Source: Roseobacter sinensis (lineage in GTDB: Bacteria; Pseudomonadota; Alphaproteobacteria; Rhodobacterales; Rhodobacteraceae). From it: a DNA stretch of 64,000 nucleotides. The position numbers and the translations under genes are program-made. The stretch lies in the NCBI RefSeq assembly GCF_025755255.1, contig NZ_JALIEB010000003.1, positions 248,001 through 312,000 of the forward strand, written 5' to 3'. Positions 35,476 through 43,599 of the stretch are shown in pieces (position 1 is the first letter of the stretch; each line of letters begins with the position of its first letter). Below the pieces are notes generated by a model. The model ran no database searches. It had not been told where the DNA came from and was given only the letters and a program-made list of their open reading frames with translations.

Positions 35476-36477
35476 ATGACCATCAAAGTCGGTATTAACG
35501 GATTCGGGCGTATCGGGCGGTGCACGCTGGCGCATATCGCAACCTCGGGCCGAAACGACATCGACGTGGTCGCCATCAACGCCACCGGGCCGATCGAGAC
35601 CGCCGCGCATCTGATCAGATACGACTCGGTGCATGGCCGCTTCCCCGGCAACGTGGTGGTGGGCGCCAATTCGCTCGATCTGGGCCGAGGCCCGATCCGC
35701 ATGATGTCGACCTATGACATGAACGCACTCGACTGGACCGGCGTCGACGTGGTGCTGGAATGCACCGGCAAGTTCAACGACGGCGACACCGCGAGAACTC
35801 ATATCGGGCGCGGCGCGAAACGGGTGCTGATCTCGGCGCCCGCCAAGCGCGTCGACCGGACCATCGTCTACGGTGTGAACCACCGCGACCTGCTGCCGAG
35901 CGATGCGGTCGTCTCCAACGGCTCCTGCACCACCAACTGCCTTGCACCGATGGCCAAGGTGCTCGACGAGGCCATCGGCATCGAGCGTGGCATCATGACC
36001 ACGATCCATAGCTATACCGGCGACCAGCCGACGCTGGACCGCCGCCACGACGACCTCTACCGCGCCCGTGCCGCCGCCATGGCGATCATCCCCACCTCCA
36101 CCGGGGCCGCCAAGGCCCTGGGCGAGGTGCTGCCCAATCTCGCGGGCAAGCTCGATGGCACGGCCATGCGCGTGCCCACGCCCAATGTCTCGGCCGTTGA
36201 TCTGACCTTCGAGGCCCCGCGCGACGTGACGGTGCAGGAGGTCAATGCTGCCCTTGAGGCCGCCGTCAACGGCCCGATGTCGCGCGTGATGGCCTATGAC
36301 CCCGAGGCCAAGGTCTCTATCGACTTCAACCATACCGAGCAAAGCTGCATTGTCGCCCCGGACCAGACCAAGGTGGTCGGCGGGCGCACCGTGCGGGTGC
36401 TGGCGTGGTACGACAACGAATGGGCATTCTCCGCACGTATGGCGGATGTGGCGGTCAGCATGGGCCATCTGGGCTGA
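35476..36477 (+). CDS. gap: Glyceraldehyde-3-phosphate dehydrogenase, NADP-type signature
   Basis: 333 residues from ATG 35476 (GGAGAG upstream). GINGFGRIGR binds the nucleotide, Cys151 in SNGSCTTNC is the acylating nucleophile, and His178 (TTIHSY) activates it. At the end of the second strand the usual Asp of NAD-specific enzymes is Ala36 (VVAINATG), as in the NADP-preferring, gluconeogenic GapB type. A full glycolytic phosphate-binding set (TSTGAAKALGE, RVPTPNVS) is present. A second GAPDH gene lies about 300 bases downstream. Confidence 0.95.
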   Translation: MTIKVGINGFGRIGRCTLAHIATSGRNDIDVVAINATGPIETAAHLIRYDSVHGRFPGNVVVGANSLDLGRGPIRMMSTYDMNALDWTGVDVVLECTGKFNDGDTARTHIGRGAKRVLISAPAKRVDRTIVYGVNHRDLLPSDAVVSNGSCTTNCLAPMAKVLDEAIGIERGIMTTIHSYTGDQPTLDRRHDDLYRARAAAMAIIPTSTGAAKALGEVLPNLAGKLDGTAMRVPTPNVSAVDLTFEAPRDVTVQEVNAALEAAVNGPMSRVMAYDPEAKVSIDFNHTEQSCIVAPDQTKVVGGRTVRVLAWYDNEWAFSARMADVAVSMGHLG

Positions 36478-36578
36478 CCGCACCCCCTAACCCGCCTTGC
36501 GGGTCCCGAAACAGGCTGTCATACCATGGCGCACGGCGGCGTCAGCCACCGTGGGATTTCGGGCAGGGAAGACGTCGC

Positions 36579-36722
36579 ATGACAAACCGCATTGCGCTTG
36601 TCCTGGGGGTGCTGATCACCGGGTTCGTGATGGTCGACATGCTGCTCTTCGGCACGGAGCACGTTGTCTTCATTGGGAAAAAACTTCTCGATCTGATTGA
36701 ATGGCTCTCCTTCTGGAGATAG
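36579..36722 (+). CDS. 47-residue single-helix membrane microprotein between gap genes
   Basis: ATG 36579 to TAG 36722, with AGGGAAG ribosome-binding site 9 bases upstream. The product begins with TNRIALVLGVLITGFVMVDM, a membrane helix (about 4-24), and ends with an amphipathic Lys/Leu/Trp stretch (GKKLLDLIEWLSFW). It sits about 100 bases after the first gap gene and 58 before the second, same strand. Unknown family; position suggests it is translated with the GAPDH genes. Confidence 0.7.
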   Translation: MTNRIALVLGVLITGFVMVDMLLFGTEHVVFIGKKLLDLIEWLSFWR

Positions 36723-36780
36723 GACACCACGCCAGACCGCGCTGCCGCCGCCGCGATCTGCGACATACGAAAGACCGACG

Positions 36781-37782
36781 ATGGCACTCAGGCTTGGGAT
36801 CAACGGATTTGGCCGCATCGGGCGCACGGCGCTGCGGGTGCTCATGGAAAACGCGCGGGACGACATGCAGGTTGTCGCGATAAACGACCCGGCGCCGGCC
36901 GAGACGCTCGCGCATCTCTTCGAGTTCGACTCGACCCATGGACCCTACCGCGGGCCGCTGCGCTTTTCCGAACACGGTCTGGACCTGGGCAAAGGCCCCA
37001 TGCGCATGACCTCGGTGCCGGAACCGGATGCAATCACCTGGCCCGATCTGGACATCGTGCTGGAGTGCAGCGGGCGGTTCACCGACCCGATCCGCGCGCG
37101 GGCCCACCTCAAGCGCGGCGCCCGGCGCGTGCTGCTCTCCGCCCCGGCCAAGGGGGCCGCGAAGACCATCATCGAAGGCGTGAATGCCGATACGATCGTC
37201 GCGGATGATCTGCTGATCTCGAACGGCTCCTGCACGACGAACTGCCTCGTGCCCATCGTGAAGGTCTTGCATGACGCCTTCACGATCCGGCGCGGGATGA
37301 TGACCACCGTGCATTGCTACACCAGCAACCAGAGCCTGCACGATGCGCCCCATGCCGATCTCTATCGCGCCCGCGGTGCGGCGGTCTCGATGATCCCCAC
37401 CACCACGGGTGCGGCCCAGACGCTAGGAGAGGTGTTGCCCGATCTGGCCGGGCGCATCACCGGTCAGGCGATCCGCGTGCCGGTCCCGAATGTCTCCTGC
37501 ATCGATCTGTCGGTCGAAGTGGCTGCGGCAACGGACGCGCAGGCGGTAAACGCAGCGTTTCGCGCCGCCGCGCAGGGCGCGCTCTCGGGCATTGTCGCAA
37601 CCACCGACCGGAAACTGGTGTCGTCCGACCTGAAGCAGGCCGCCGCCAGCGCCACGCTCGCCGAAGACCAGACACGGGTGCAGGACGGGACCTGGGTGCG
37701 CGTGCTGGCCTGGTATGACAACGAATGGGGGTTTTCCAACCGACTGCTCGAGGTCGCCGCACGAATGGGGCATCTGCTCTAG
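36781..37782 (+). CDS. Glyceraldehyde-3-phosphate dehydrogenase paralogue, NAD-type signature
   Basis: 333 residues from ATG 36781. Cys151 and His178 (TTVHCY) are kept, and the cofactor position is Asp36 (AINDPAPAE), the NAD-specific form, unlike the upstream copy. The highly conserved Lys of STGAAKA is Gln213 here (TTTGAAQTLG). Overall it is recognisably GAPDH but diverged, so it may use a different aldehyde such as erythrose 4-phosphate or may be slower. Its TAG stop lies inside the left end of a palindromic element. Confidence 0.92.
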   Translation: MALRLGINGFGRIGRTALRVLMENARDDMQVVAINDPAPAETLAHLFEFDSTHGPYRGPLRFSEHGLDLGKGPMRMTSVPEPDAITWPDLDIVLECSGRFTDPIRARAHLKRGARRVLLSAPAKGAAKTIIEGVNADTIVADDLLISNGSCTTNCLVPIVKVLHDAFTIRRGMMTTVHCYTSNQSLHDAPHADLYRARGAAVSMIPTTTGAAQTLGEVLPDLAGRITGQAIRVPVPNVSCIDLSVEVAAATDAQAVNAAFRAAAQGALSGIVATTDRKLVSSDLKQAAASATLAEDQTRVQDGTWVRVLAWYDNEWGFSNRLLEVAARMGHLL

Positions 37783-37876
37783 AGCGGGTCGCCTCCAGCC
37801 TGAGACAACCTATCGCGTTGATTTCATTGAAATCAGGCAGCGATAGGTGGTTCAAGTTCGAGGCGAAGTGCTCTAG
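37779..37876. repeat. 98-bp imperfect palindromic element between gap and coaD
   Basis: Nested inverted repeats: outer ends CTAGAGC (37779-37785) and GCTCTAG (37870-37876); next TCGCCTC with GAGGCGA; then ACCTATCGC (from 37808) with GCGATAGGT; and at the centre TGATTTC-ATT-GAAATCA. The left end includes the TAG stop of the second GAPDH gene, and the right end gives coaD its TAG stop. It looks like a mobile palindromic unit whose insertion replaced both 3' ends, and as RNA it would form one long hairpin. I see no second copy in this window. Confidence 0.75.
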
Positions 37877-38370
37877 GCCTTGCCCAAACGCGACAGCAGG
37901 GCATTTCGCACCTGCGGCGTGACGAATTTGCTGATATCTCCGTCAAGCCGGGCGATCTCCTTCACCAGCTTGCTGGCAATGGCCTGGTGCTCGGCCTCGG
38001 CCATCAGGAAGACCGTCTCGATGGTGTCATCGAGCTGTCGGTTCATGCCGACCATCTGGTATTCATACTCGAAATCGGCGACCGCGCGCAGGCCGCGCAC
38101 GATGATCTGGGCGCCCACGTCGCGCGCGCAGTCGATCAACAGGTTCTCGAACGGATGCACCACGATCTCGATGCCGGTCTGCTGTGCGAGTTCAGCGCAT
38201 TCCGCTTCGATCATCGCCACGCGGTCTTCGAGGTCGAAGAGCGGACCCTTGTCACGATTGATTGCAACACCCACCACAAGCCGGTCCAGAAGGACTGCGG
38301 CGCGTCGGATGATGTCGATATGGCCCAGGGTGATCGGATCGAAGGTGCCTGGATAGAGGCCAACGCGCAT
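37873..38370 (-). CDS. coaD: Pantetheine-phosphate adenylyltransferase
   Basis: 165 residues. YPGTFDPITLGHIDIIRRA contains the T/HxGH motif of nucleotidyl transferases. Phosphopantetheine and ATP contacts lie in IIVRGLRAVADFEYEYQM and in the ISKFVTP region (TGDxS-like turn is DGDIS). It makes dephospho-CoA in coenzyme A synthesis. The stop codon lies in the palindromic element, so the last residues may have been altered by its insertion. Confidence 0.96.
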   Translation of the reverse strand: MRVGLYPGTFDPITLGHIDIIRRAAVLLDRLVVGVAINRDKGPLFDLEDRVAMIEAECAELAQQTGIEIVVHPFENLLIDCARDVGAQIIVRGLRAVADFEYEYQMVGMNRQLDDTIETVFLMAEAEHQAIASKLVKEIARLDGDISKFVTPQVRNALLSRLGKA

Positions 38371-38450
38371 GTGGGCTCTCCTGTCGTGGATATTCCGGCC
38401 AACCGACCATTTCAGCCCGACAAATGCAAGGCGTTAACGCCCGCGCAGCA

Positions 38451-38885
38451 TCAATGCCCCATGATCATGCCTTCCAGCGCGTCTTTCTCCATCGACAGTT
38501 CCATCAGCTTGGCCTTCACCACATCGCCGAGCGAGATGACCCCCACCAGCTTGCCCCCCTCCAGTACCGGCATGTGCCGGAAACGGCCGTCGGTCATCTT
38601 CTGCAGGACACTGTCCGCGGCGTCGTTGCTGCCGCAGGTCACCAGCTTGGTCGTCATGATGTCCTCAACAGGGCGTGACAGGCAGCCGGCCCCCCGCGCG
38701 CCGATCTCGCGCACGATGTCCCGCTCCGAGAGGATACCATCCGCGTTGGTGCCATCCCGCGAGACGACGACCGTCCCGATCCGCTTCTCCGACAGAATCT
38801 TCGCCGCTTCGCTTACCAAAGTGGCCGGAGATACCGTCACAATGTCATGTAAGGCCTTGGTTTTCAGAATTTGGGACACCAACAT
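38451..38885 (-). CDS. Two-CBS-domain protein
   Basis: 144 residues from ATG 38885 with TTAAGGAGGTG upstream. Two CBS motifs form one Bateman module: residues about 12-70 (VTVSPATLVSEAAKILSEKR, GILSERDIVREI) and about 80-130 (TCGSNDAADSVLQKM, GRFRHMPVLEGGKLVGVISLGDVV). These modules sense adenine nucleotides. Without a fused catalytic domain its partner is unknown; similar stand-alone proteins are common in alphaproteobacteria. Confidence 0.92.
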   Translation of the reverse strand: MLVSQILKTKALHDIVTVSPATLVSEAAKILSEKRIGTVVVSRDGTNADGILSERDIVREIGARGAGCLSRPVEDIMTTKLVTCGSNDAADSVLQKMTDGRFRHMPVLEGGKLVGVISLGDVVKAKLMELSMEKDALEGMIMGH

Positions 38886-38944
38886 GCCGCACCTCCTTAA
38901 GACGTGTTGAGACAGGTTCAGCGTCCCCGCAAAGTTGCACCAAG

Positions 38945-39841
38945 TCAAGCCAACGCTTCAAGCCGAAGAACTTCTGCGCGCAAACCTGCGGTCAGCGCCT
39001 GGGCAAAGCGGCTCAACCTCGGGTTACGCTGGTCGTCCGCGTGCCGGATGAGATAGAATGACCGGGTCAGGCCGATCTTGTCGGTCAGGATGCGCCGCAC
39101 GCCCGGCATCGCCGGGACCGAGAAGTCATGGGCAATTCCGATCCCGCCGCCCTGCCGGATCCAGTTGATCTGCACCGAAACCGAATTCGACGCCAGCGGC
39201 ACCCGGGCGAGCCCGAGATCGCTGAGGTAGTCAAGTTCGCGGTCGAAGATCATGTCGGGGATGTAGCCCACCACCCGATGCCGTTGCAGATCCTGCATGT
39301 CATCGATGGGCGGGTGCGCAGCGAGATAGGCCTCCGAGGCCACGAGGTGCAGCTTGTAGTCGGTGATCTTCTGAACCACGAGCCGCCCCGCCGTGGGGGC
39401 GCTGACCGCGACGGCCATATCGGCTTCGCGCCGTGACAGGTTGAAAACCCGCGGCAGGGCGACGATCTGCACGTCGAGGTCGGGGTTCTGATCAGAGATC
39501 GCCGCACAGACCTGTGGCAGCAGGTAGTTTGCACAGCCATCGGGCGCGCCGATGCGGATCTGACCGCTCAGCCCTGCGGTGGCGGCTGGCAGATCGGCCA
39601 CCGCACTGCGCATCGCCCGCTCCACCGCTTCCGCGCGCGCGAGCAGCGATTGGCCCGCATCCGTCAGCGCATAGCCTTGCGGTGACTTCACGAAAAGCGT
39701 CGCCTGCAGAGCCGCCTCGAGCCTCTGCATCCGCCGGCCCAGCGTCGCCGGATCGAGCCGCAAAAGCTTGCCTGCGCCAGACAGCGATTGCTCCCGCGCG
39801 ACGGCAAGAAAAAGGCGCAGATCGTCCCAATTCGCATCCAT
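38945..39841 (-). CDS. LysR-family transcriptional regulator
   Basis: 298 residues from ATG 39841 (GGGGGAG about 13 bases upstream). The N-terminal winged helix-turn-helix (LRLFLAVAREQSLSGAGKLL, TLGRRMQRLEAAL) is followed by a periplasmic-binding-like effector domain (about 90-295). It is divergent from mmsA, so it likely controls valine/3-hydroxyisobutyrate catabolism or itself. Lacking a nearby known ligand, the effector is inferred only. Confidence 0.92.
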   Translation of the reverse strand: MDANWDDLRLFLAVAREQSLSGAGKLLRLDPATLGRRMQRLEAALQATLFVKSPQGYALTDAGQSLLARAEAVERAMRSAVADLPAATAGLSGQIRIGAPDGCANYLLPQVCAAISDQNPDLDVQIVALPRVFNLSRREADMAVAVSAPTAGRLVVQKITDYKLHLVASEAYLAAHPPIDDMQDLQRHRVVGYIPDMIFDRELDYLSDLGLARVPLASNSVSVQINWIRQGGGIGIAHDFSVPAMPGVRRILTDKIGLTRSFYLIRHADDQRNPRLSRFAQALTAGLRAEVLRLEALA

Positions 39842-39876
39842 TGTTTCGTCGATCTCCCCCGACACCCCTGCCCGGT

Positions 39877-39937
39877 CGTTTTGCAAAAACACAAAACGAC
39901 TTTGCCACCTTCCCTCTTCCACCCGCCTTTTTGCAAG
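39877..39937. promoter_or_regulatory. TTTGCAAA-type sites and inverted repeat in the mmsA promoter
   Basis: CGTTTTG (39877-39883) and CAAAACG (39892-39898) form a 7-bp inverted repeat with an 8-base spacer. Overlapping the left half is the complete palindrome TTTGCAAA (39880-39887), and a near copy TTTGCAAG occurs at 39930-39937. TTTGCAAA is the half-motif recognised by ScfR-type short-chain acyl-CoA regulators such as PccR of Rhodobacter sphaeroides; MmsA produces propionyl-CoA. The inverted repeat may instead bind the neighbouring LysR protein. Confidence 0.5.
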
Positions 39938-39988
39938 ACTATGCTCGCCGCGAACCCGGCAGGGCGCATATTTTGGCGGAGGATAACG

Positions 39989-41488
39989 ATGCAAGAGCTC
40001 ACCCATTATCTCAACGGCGCACATGTGAACGGCACATCGGGCCGCTTTGCAGACGTGATGAACCCCGCCACCGGCGAGGTCCAGGCCAAGGTGCCTCTGG
40101 CCTCCAAGGAGGAAGTGGCACGGGCCGTGGCCTATGCCGTCGAAGCCCAACCCGCCTGGGCCGCCGTGAACCCGCAGCGCCGCGCGCGGGTGCTCATGAA
40201 GTTCGTGGACCTCTTGAACCGGGACATGGACAAGCTGGCCGAAGCGCTCAGCCGCGAGCACGGCAAGACGCTGCCCGATGCCGCAGGCGATGTGCAACGC
40301 GGCCTCGAAGTGGTGGAGTACTGCATCGGCGCGCCCCAGCTTCTGAAAGGCGAATATACCGATAGCGCAGGCCCCGGCATCGACATGTACTCCATGCGCC
40401 AACCCCTTGGTGTCACGGCAGGAATCACCCCCTTCAACTTCCCCGCGATGATCCCCATGTGGATGTTCGCACCCGCCATCGCCTGCGGCAATGCCTTCCT
40501 CCTCAAACCGTCGGAGCGTGACCCGTCTGTTCCCTTGATGCTGGCGGAACTCATGGAAGAAGCGGGCCTGCCGAAAGGCGTTCTGCAAGTGGTGAACGGC
40601 GACAAGGAGGCGGTGGATGCCATCCTGCACGACCCGGTGATCCAGTCCATCGGCTTTGTGGGGTCCACCCCGATTGCTGAGTACATCTATGGCACCGGCT
40701 GCGCGCAGGGCAAACGCGTGCAGTGCTTCGGCGGCGCCAAGAACCACATGATCGTCATGCCCGATGCCGATATGGACCAGGCGGCGGATGCGTTGGTGGG
40801 CGCAGGCTATGGCGCTGCGGGCGAGCGCTGCATGGCGATCTCGGTCGCCGTGCCGGTGGGCGACGAGACCGCAGACCGGCTGATCGAGAAGCTTGTACCG
40901 CGGATCGAGAAGCTGAAGGTGGGCCCCTACACCGCCGGCAATGATATCGACTATGGCCCCGTCGTAACAGGTGCCGCCAAGGCCAATATCGAGCGGCTCG
41001 TGCAGAGCGGGATCGACCAGGGGGCGAAGCTGGTGGTCGATGGGCGCGATTTCAGCCTGCAAGGCTATGAGGAGGGCTTCTTCGTGGGCCCGCACCTCTT
41101 CGACCATGTCACGAAGGACATGGAGATCTACACAACCGAAATCTTTGGCCCCGTGCTCTCCACCGTGCGTGCGCAGAGCTACGAGGAGGCGCTCGGCCTC
41201 GCCATGGACCATGAATACGGCAATGGCACAGCGATCTTCACGCGGGACGGCGACGCGGCACGCGACTTCGCCAACCGCGTCAACGTCGGCATGATCGGGA
41301 TCAACGTCCCGATCCCGGTGCCACTGGCCTATCACACCTTTGGCGGCTGGAAGAAATCGGTCTTCGGCGATCTGAACCAGCACGGGCCCGACGCCTTCAA
41401 GTTCTATACGCGCACCAAGACGGTGACCTCGCGCTGGCCCTCGGGCATCAAGGAAGGTGGCGAGTTCTCCATTCCGGTGATGGAATAG
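39989..41488 (+). CDS. mmsA: CoA-acylating methylmalonate-semialdehyde dehydrogenase
   Basis: 499 residues from ATG 39989 (GGCGGAGGA upstream). Aldehyde dehydrogenase fold: GITPFNFPAMIPMWM in the coenzyme and substrate region, FVGSTPIAEYIY, and the catalytic Cys in GAAGERCMAISV. The family lacks the usual Glu base and couples oxidation to CoA acylation, giving propionyl-CoA from methylmalonate semialdehyde in valine degradation. The next gene encodes the two preceding steps. Confidence 0.97.
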   Translation: MQELTHYLNGAHVNGTSGRFADVMNPATGEVQAKVPLASKEEVARAVAYAVEAQPAWAAVNPQRRARVLMKFVDLLNRDMDKLAEALSREHGKTLPDAAGDVQRGLEVVEYCIGAPQLLKGEYTDSAGPGIDMYSMRQPLGVTAGITPFNFPAMIPMWMFAPAIACGNAFLLKPSERDPSVPLMLAELMEEAGLPKGVLQVVNGDKEAVDAILHDPVIQSIGFVGSTPIAEYIYGTGCAQGKRVQCFGGAKNHMIVMPDADMDQAADALVGAGYGAAGERCMAISVAVPVGDETADRLIEKLVPRIEKLKVGPYTAGNDIDYGPVVTGAAKANIERLVQSGIDQGAKLVVDGRDFSLQGYEEGFFVGPHLFDHVTKDMEIYTTEIFGPVLSTVRAQSYEEALGLAMDHEYGNGTAIFTRDGDAARDFANRVNVGMIGINVPIPVPLAYHTFGGWKKSVFGDLNQHGPDAFKFYTRTKTVTSRWPSGIKEGGEFSIPVME

Positions 41489-41495
41489 CTTCCGG

Positions 41496-41518
41496 CGGGC
41501 GGCCTGACACGCCGCCCG
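41496..41518 (+). terminator. Stem-loop between mmsA and the fusion gene
   Basis: CGGGCGGC (41496-41503) pairs with GCCGCCCG (41511-41518) around a 7-base loop, 7 bases after the mmsA stop. Only a weak T-rich tract (GTCTTTG) follows. It may attenuate rather than end transcription before the downstream gene. Confidence 0.4.
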
Positions 41519-41554
41519 GTCTTTGTCGCCAACACGAACACGTCTGCGCCCCAT

Positions 41555-43477
41555 ATGACCGATATCCACATTCGAACCATTGGGACGACGGGCCGGATCA
41601 CACTGGCCCGGCCCAAGGCCCTGAACGCCCTGACCTACGAGATGTGCCTCGCGATCGAAGCCGCGCTTGACCGGTGGCGGTCAGATCCGGAGGTCGCCTG
41701 TGTCGTGATCGATTCACAAGGCGACCGCGCCTTCTGCGCCGGCGGCGATATTGCAGAGATGTACCAGACCGGGACAGCGGGCGATTTCAGCTACGGGCGC
41801 CGGTTCTGGGCCGACGAGTACCGGCTGAATGCGAAGATCTTCAGCTATCCCAAGCCGGTGGTTTCCTTTCTGCAGGGCTTCACCATGGGGGGCGGTGTCG
41901 GGATCGGCTGCCACGGCTCGCATCGGATCGTCGGGCAGAGCAGCCAGATCGCCATGCCAGAGTGCGGGATCGGCCTTGTGCCCGACGTGGGTGGGTCCCT
42001 CATGCTGGCGCTGGCCCCCGGACGCCTGGGCGAGTACCTGGGCACAACAGGCACTCGCATGTCCGCGGCTGACGCGATCTACGCCGGCTTTGCCGATCTC
42101 TACATCGACATGAGCGACTGGCCGGGCCTGATCGCAGAGCTCGAGGCCGGCACACCGCTCGACGCCTTGACCGACGCTGCGACAGCTCCACCGACGGGCG
42201 CGGTGGAAGCCGCGCAGGATGAGATCGACCGGCACTTTGGCGGTGAAAGGCTGGCTGACATCCTCAACAGCCTGCGCACCGGCGAAAGCGACTTCGCAGC
42301 AAAGGCCTCGGACGCCATGGGCCGAAACAGCCCGCTCTCCATGGCCTGTACCATCGAGATGCTGCACCGCCTGCGCGGACCGTCTCTGAGCCTGCCCAAA
42401 GCGCTTGAGCTGGAGTACCGCTTTACCTCTCGCGCGATGGAGCACGGCGACTTTCTTGAAGGCATCCGCGCCGCCATCATCGACAAGGACCGCCAACCAG
42501 CCTGGCAATATCCCGATCAGAAGGTGCCGGCGGCGGCGGTCAGCAAGATGCTGATGCCTTTGGGGAAACACGCGTTGACGCTGGAGGAGGACAAGATGCA
42601 GACACGCAAGATCGGCTTTATCGGCCTGGGCAACATGGGCGCCCCGATGGCGGCGAACCTGGCCAAGGCGGGGTGCGCGGTCACGGGGTTCGACACCGCC
42701 GTCACCGCGGCCGAGGGTGTGACCATGGCCGAGACGGCAGCCGCGGCGGCGAAGGGCGCCGATGTCGTGATCACCATGCTGCCCAACGGTCAGATTCTGC
42801 GCGCGGTTGCGGCGGAGGTCCTGCCGGCCATGGCCGAAGGCACGCTCCTGCTCGATTGTTCCACCGTCGAGGTGGAAAGCGCGCGCGCGGTGGCCGACCT
42901 AGCTTCGGCGCGTGGGATCCTGTGTGTCGATGCACCGGTCTCCGGCGGGATCGGCGGTGCTGCGGCAGGGACGCTCACGTTCATGGCCGGTGGCTCCGAG
43001 GCGGGCTTTCGCACGGCCGAGCCCCTCTTCGAGATCATGGGCCAGAAGGCCGTGCATTGCGGCGGACCCGGTGCGGGACAGGCGGCGAAGATCTGCAACA
43101 ACATGATCCTGGGTGCGACCATGATTGCCACCTGCGAAGCCTTTGCGCTCGCGGACAAGCTGGGCCTCGACCGGCAGAAGATGTTCGACGTGGTCAGCAC
43201 CTCGTCCGGCTACTCCTGGTCGATGAACGCCTACTGCCCTGCTCCCGGTATCGGACCGCAGAGCCCTGCCGACAACGGCTACCAGCCCGGGTTCGCGGCG
43301 GAACTGATGCTGAAGGACCTCGGCCTGTCCCAGCAAGCCGCTGAGGCCGTCGATGCGGATACACCGATGGGCGCGCGGGCCTTCGAACTCTATCGCCGAT
43401 TTGTCGAGGAGGAAGACGGACGCGGCAAGGATTTTTCCGCGATGCTGCCGCGCTTCGCAACGCGACGCCGGGAATGA
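41555..43477 (+). CDS. 3-Hydroxyisobutyryl-CoA hydrolase fused to 3-hydroxyisobutyrate dehydrogenase
   Basis: 640 residues in one uninterrupted frame. Residues 1-347 are an ECH_2-type hydrolase: FCAGGDIAEMY, oxyanion loop QGFTMGGGVG, and PECGIGLVPDVG with Glu136 and Asp144 as expected for 3-hydroxyisobutyryl-CoA hydrolase. Residues 348-640 are a full-length MmsB-like dehydrogenase: GFIGLGNMGAPMA (NAD), VDAPVSGGIGGAAAG, and the catalytic Lys in GQAAKICNNM. The products act in succession in valine breakdown before MmsA. At the junction an in-frame ATG (42596) is preceded by GGAGGAGG, an ideal ribosome-binding site, so free dehydrogenase may also be made. Homologues are usually two separate genes. 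Confidence 0.9.
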   Translation: MTDIHIRTIGTTGRITLARPKALNALTYEMCLAIEAALDRWRSDPEVACVVIDSQGDRAFCAGGDIAEMYQTGTAGDFSYGRRFWADEYRLNAKIFSYPKPVVSFLQGFTMGGGVGIGCHGSHRIVGQSSQIAMPECGIGLVPDVGGSLMLALAPGRLGEYLGTTGTRMSAADAIYAGFADLYIDMSDWPGLIAELEAGTPLDALTDAATAPPTGAVEAAQDEIDRHFGGERLADILNSLRTGESDFAAKASDAMGRNSPLSMACTIEMLHRLRGPSLSLPKALELEYRFTSRAMEHGDFLEGIRAAIIDKDRQPAWQYPDQKVPAAAVSKMLMPLGKHALTLEEDKMQTRKIGFIGLGNMGAPMAANLAKAGCAVTGFDTAVTAAEGVTMAETAAAAAKGADVVITMLPNGQILRAVAAEVLPAMAEGTLLLDCSTVEVESARAVADLASARGILCVDAPVSGGIGGAAAGTLTFMAGGSEAGFRTAEPLFEIMGQKAVHCGGPGAGQAAKICNNMILGATMIATCEAFALADKLGLDRQKMFDVVSTSSGYSWSMNAYCPAPGIGPQSPADNGYQPGFAAELMLKDLGLSQQAAEAVDADTPMGARAFELYRRFVEEEDGRGKDFSAMLPRFATRRRE

Positions 43478-43599
43478 CGGCCGGCCGGTGAGCTTCCGCC
43501 GATCCAGTTTGTGCGCTGCGAAAACCAGGTGCGGCGCTCTTGTATTCCATCTGCCCGCCCCCAAATCCTGACTGTAACCGTCAGACTTAGGAGGCACAA

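Noticed and set aside
38386-38405. GGATATTCCGGCCA resembling the intergenic repeat at 9593
   Set aside because: Only a short partial match with one base missing, upstream of coaD; could be chance.
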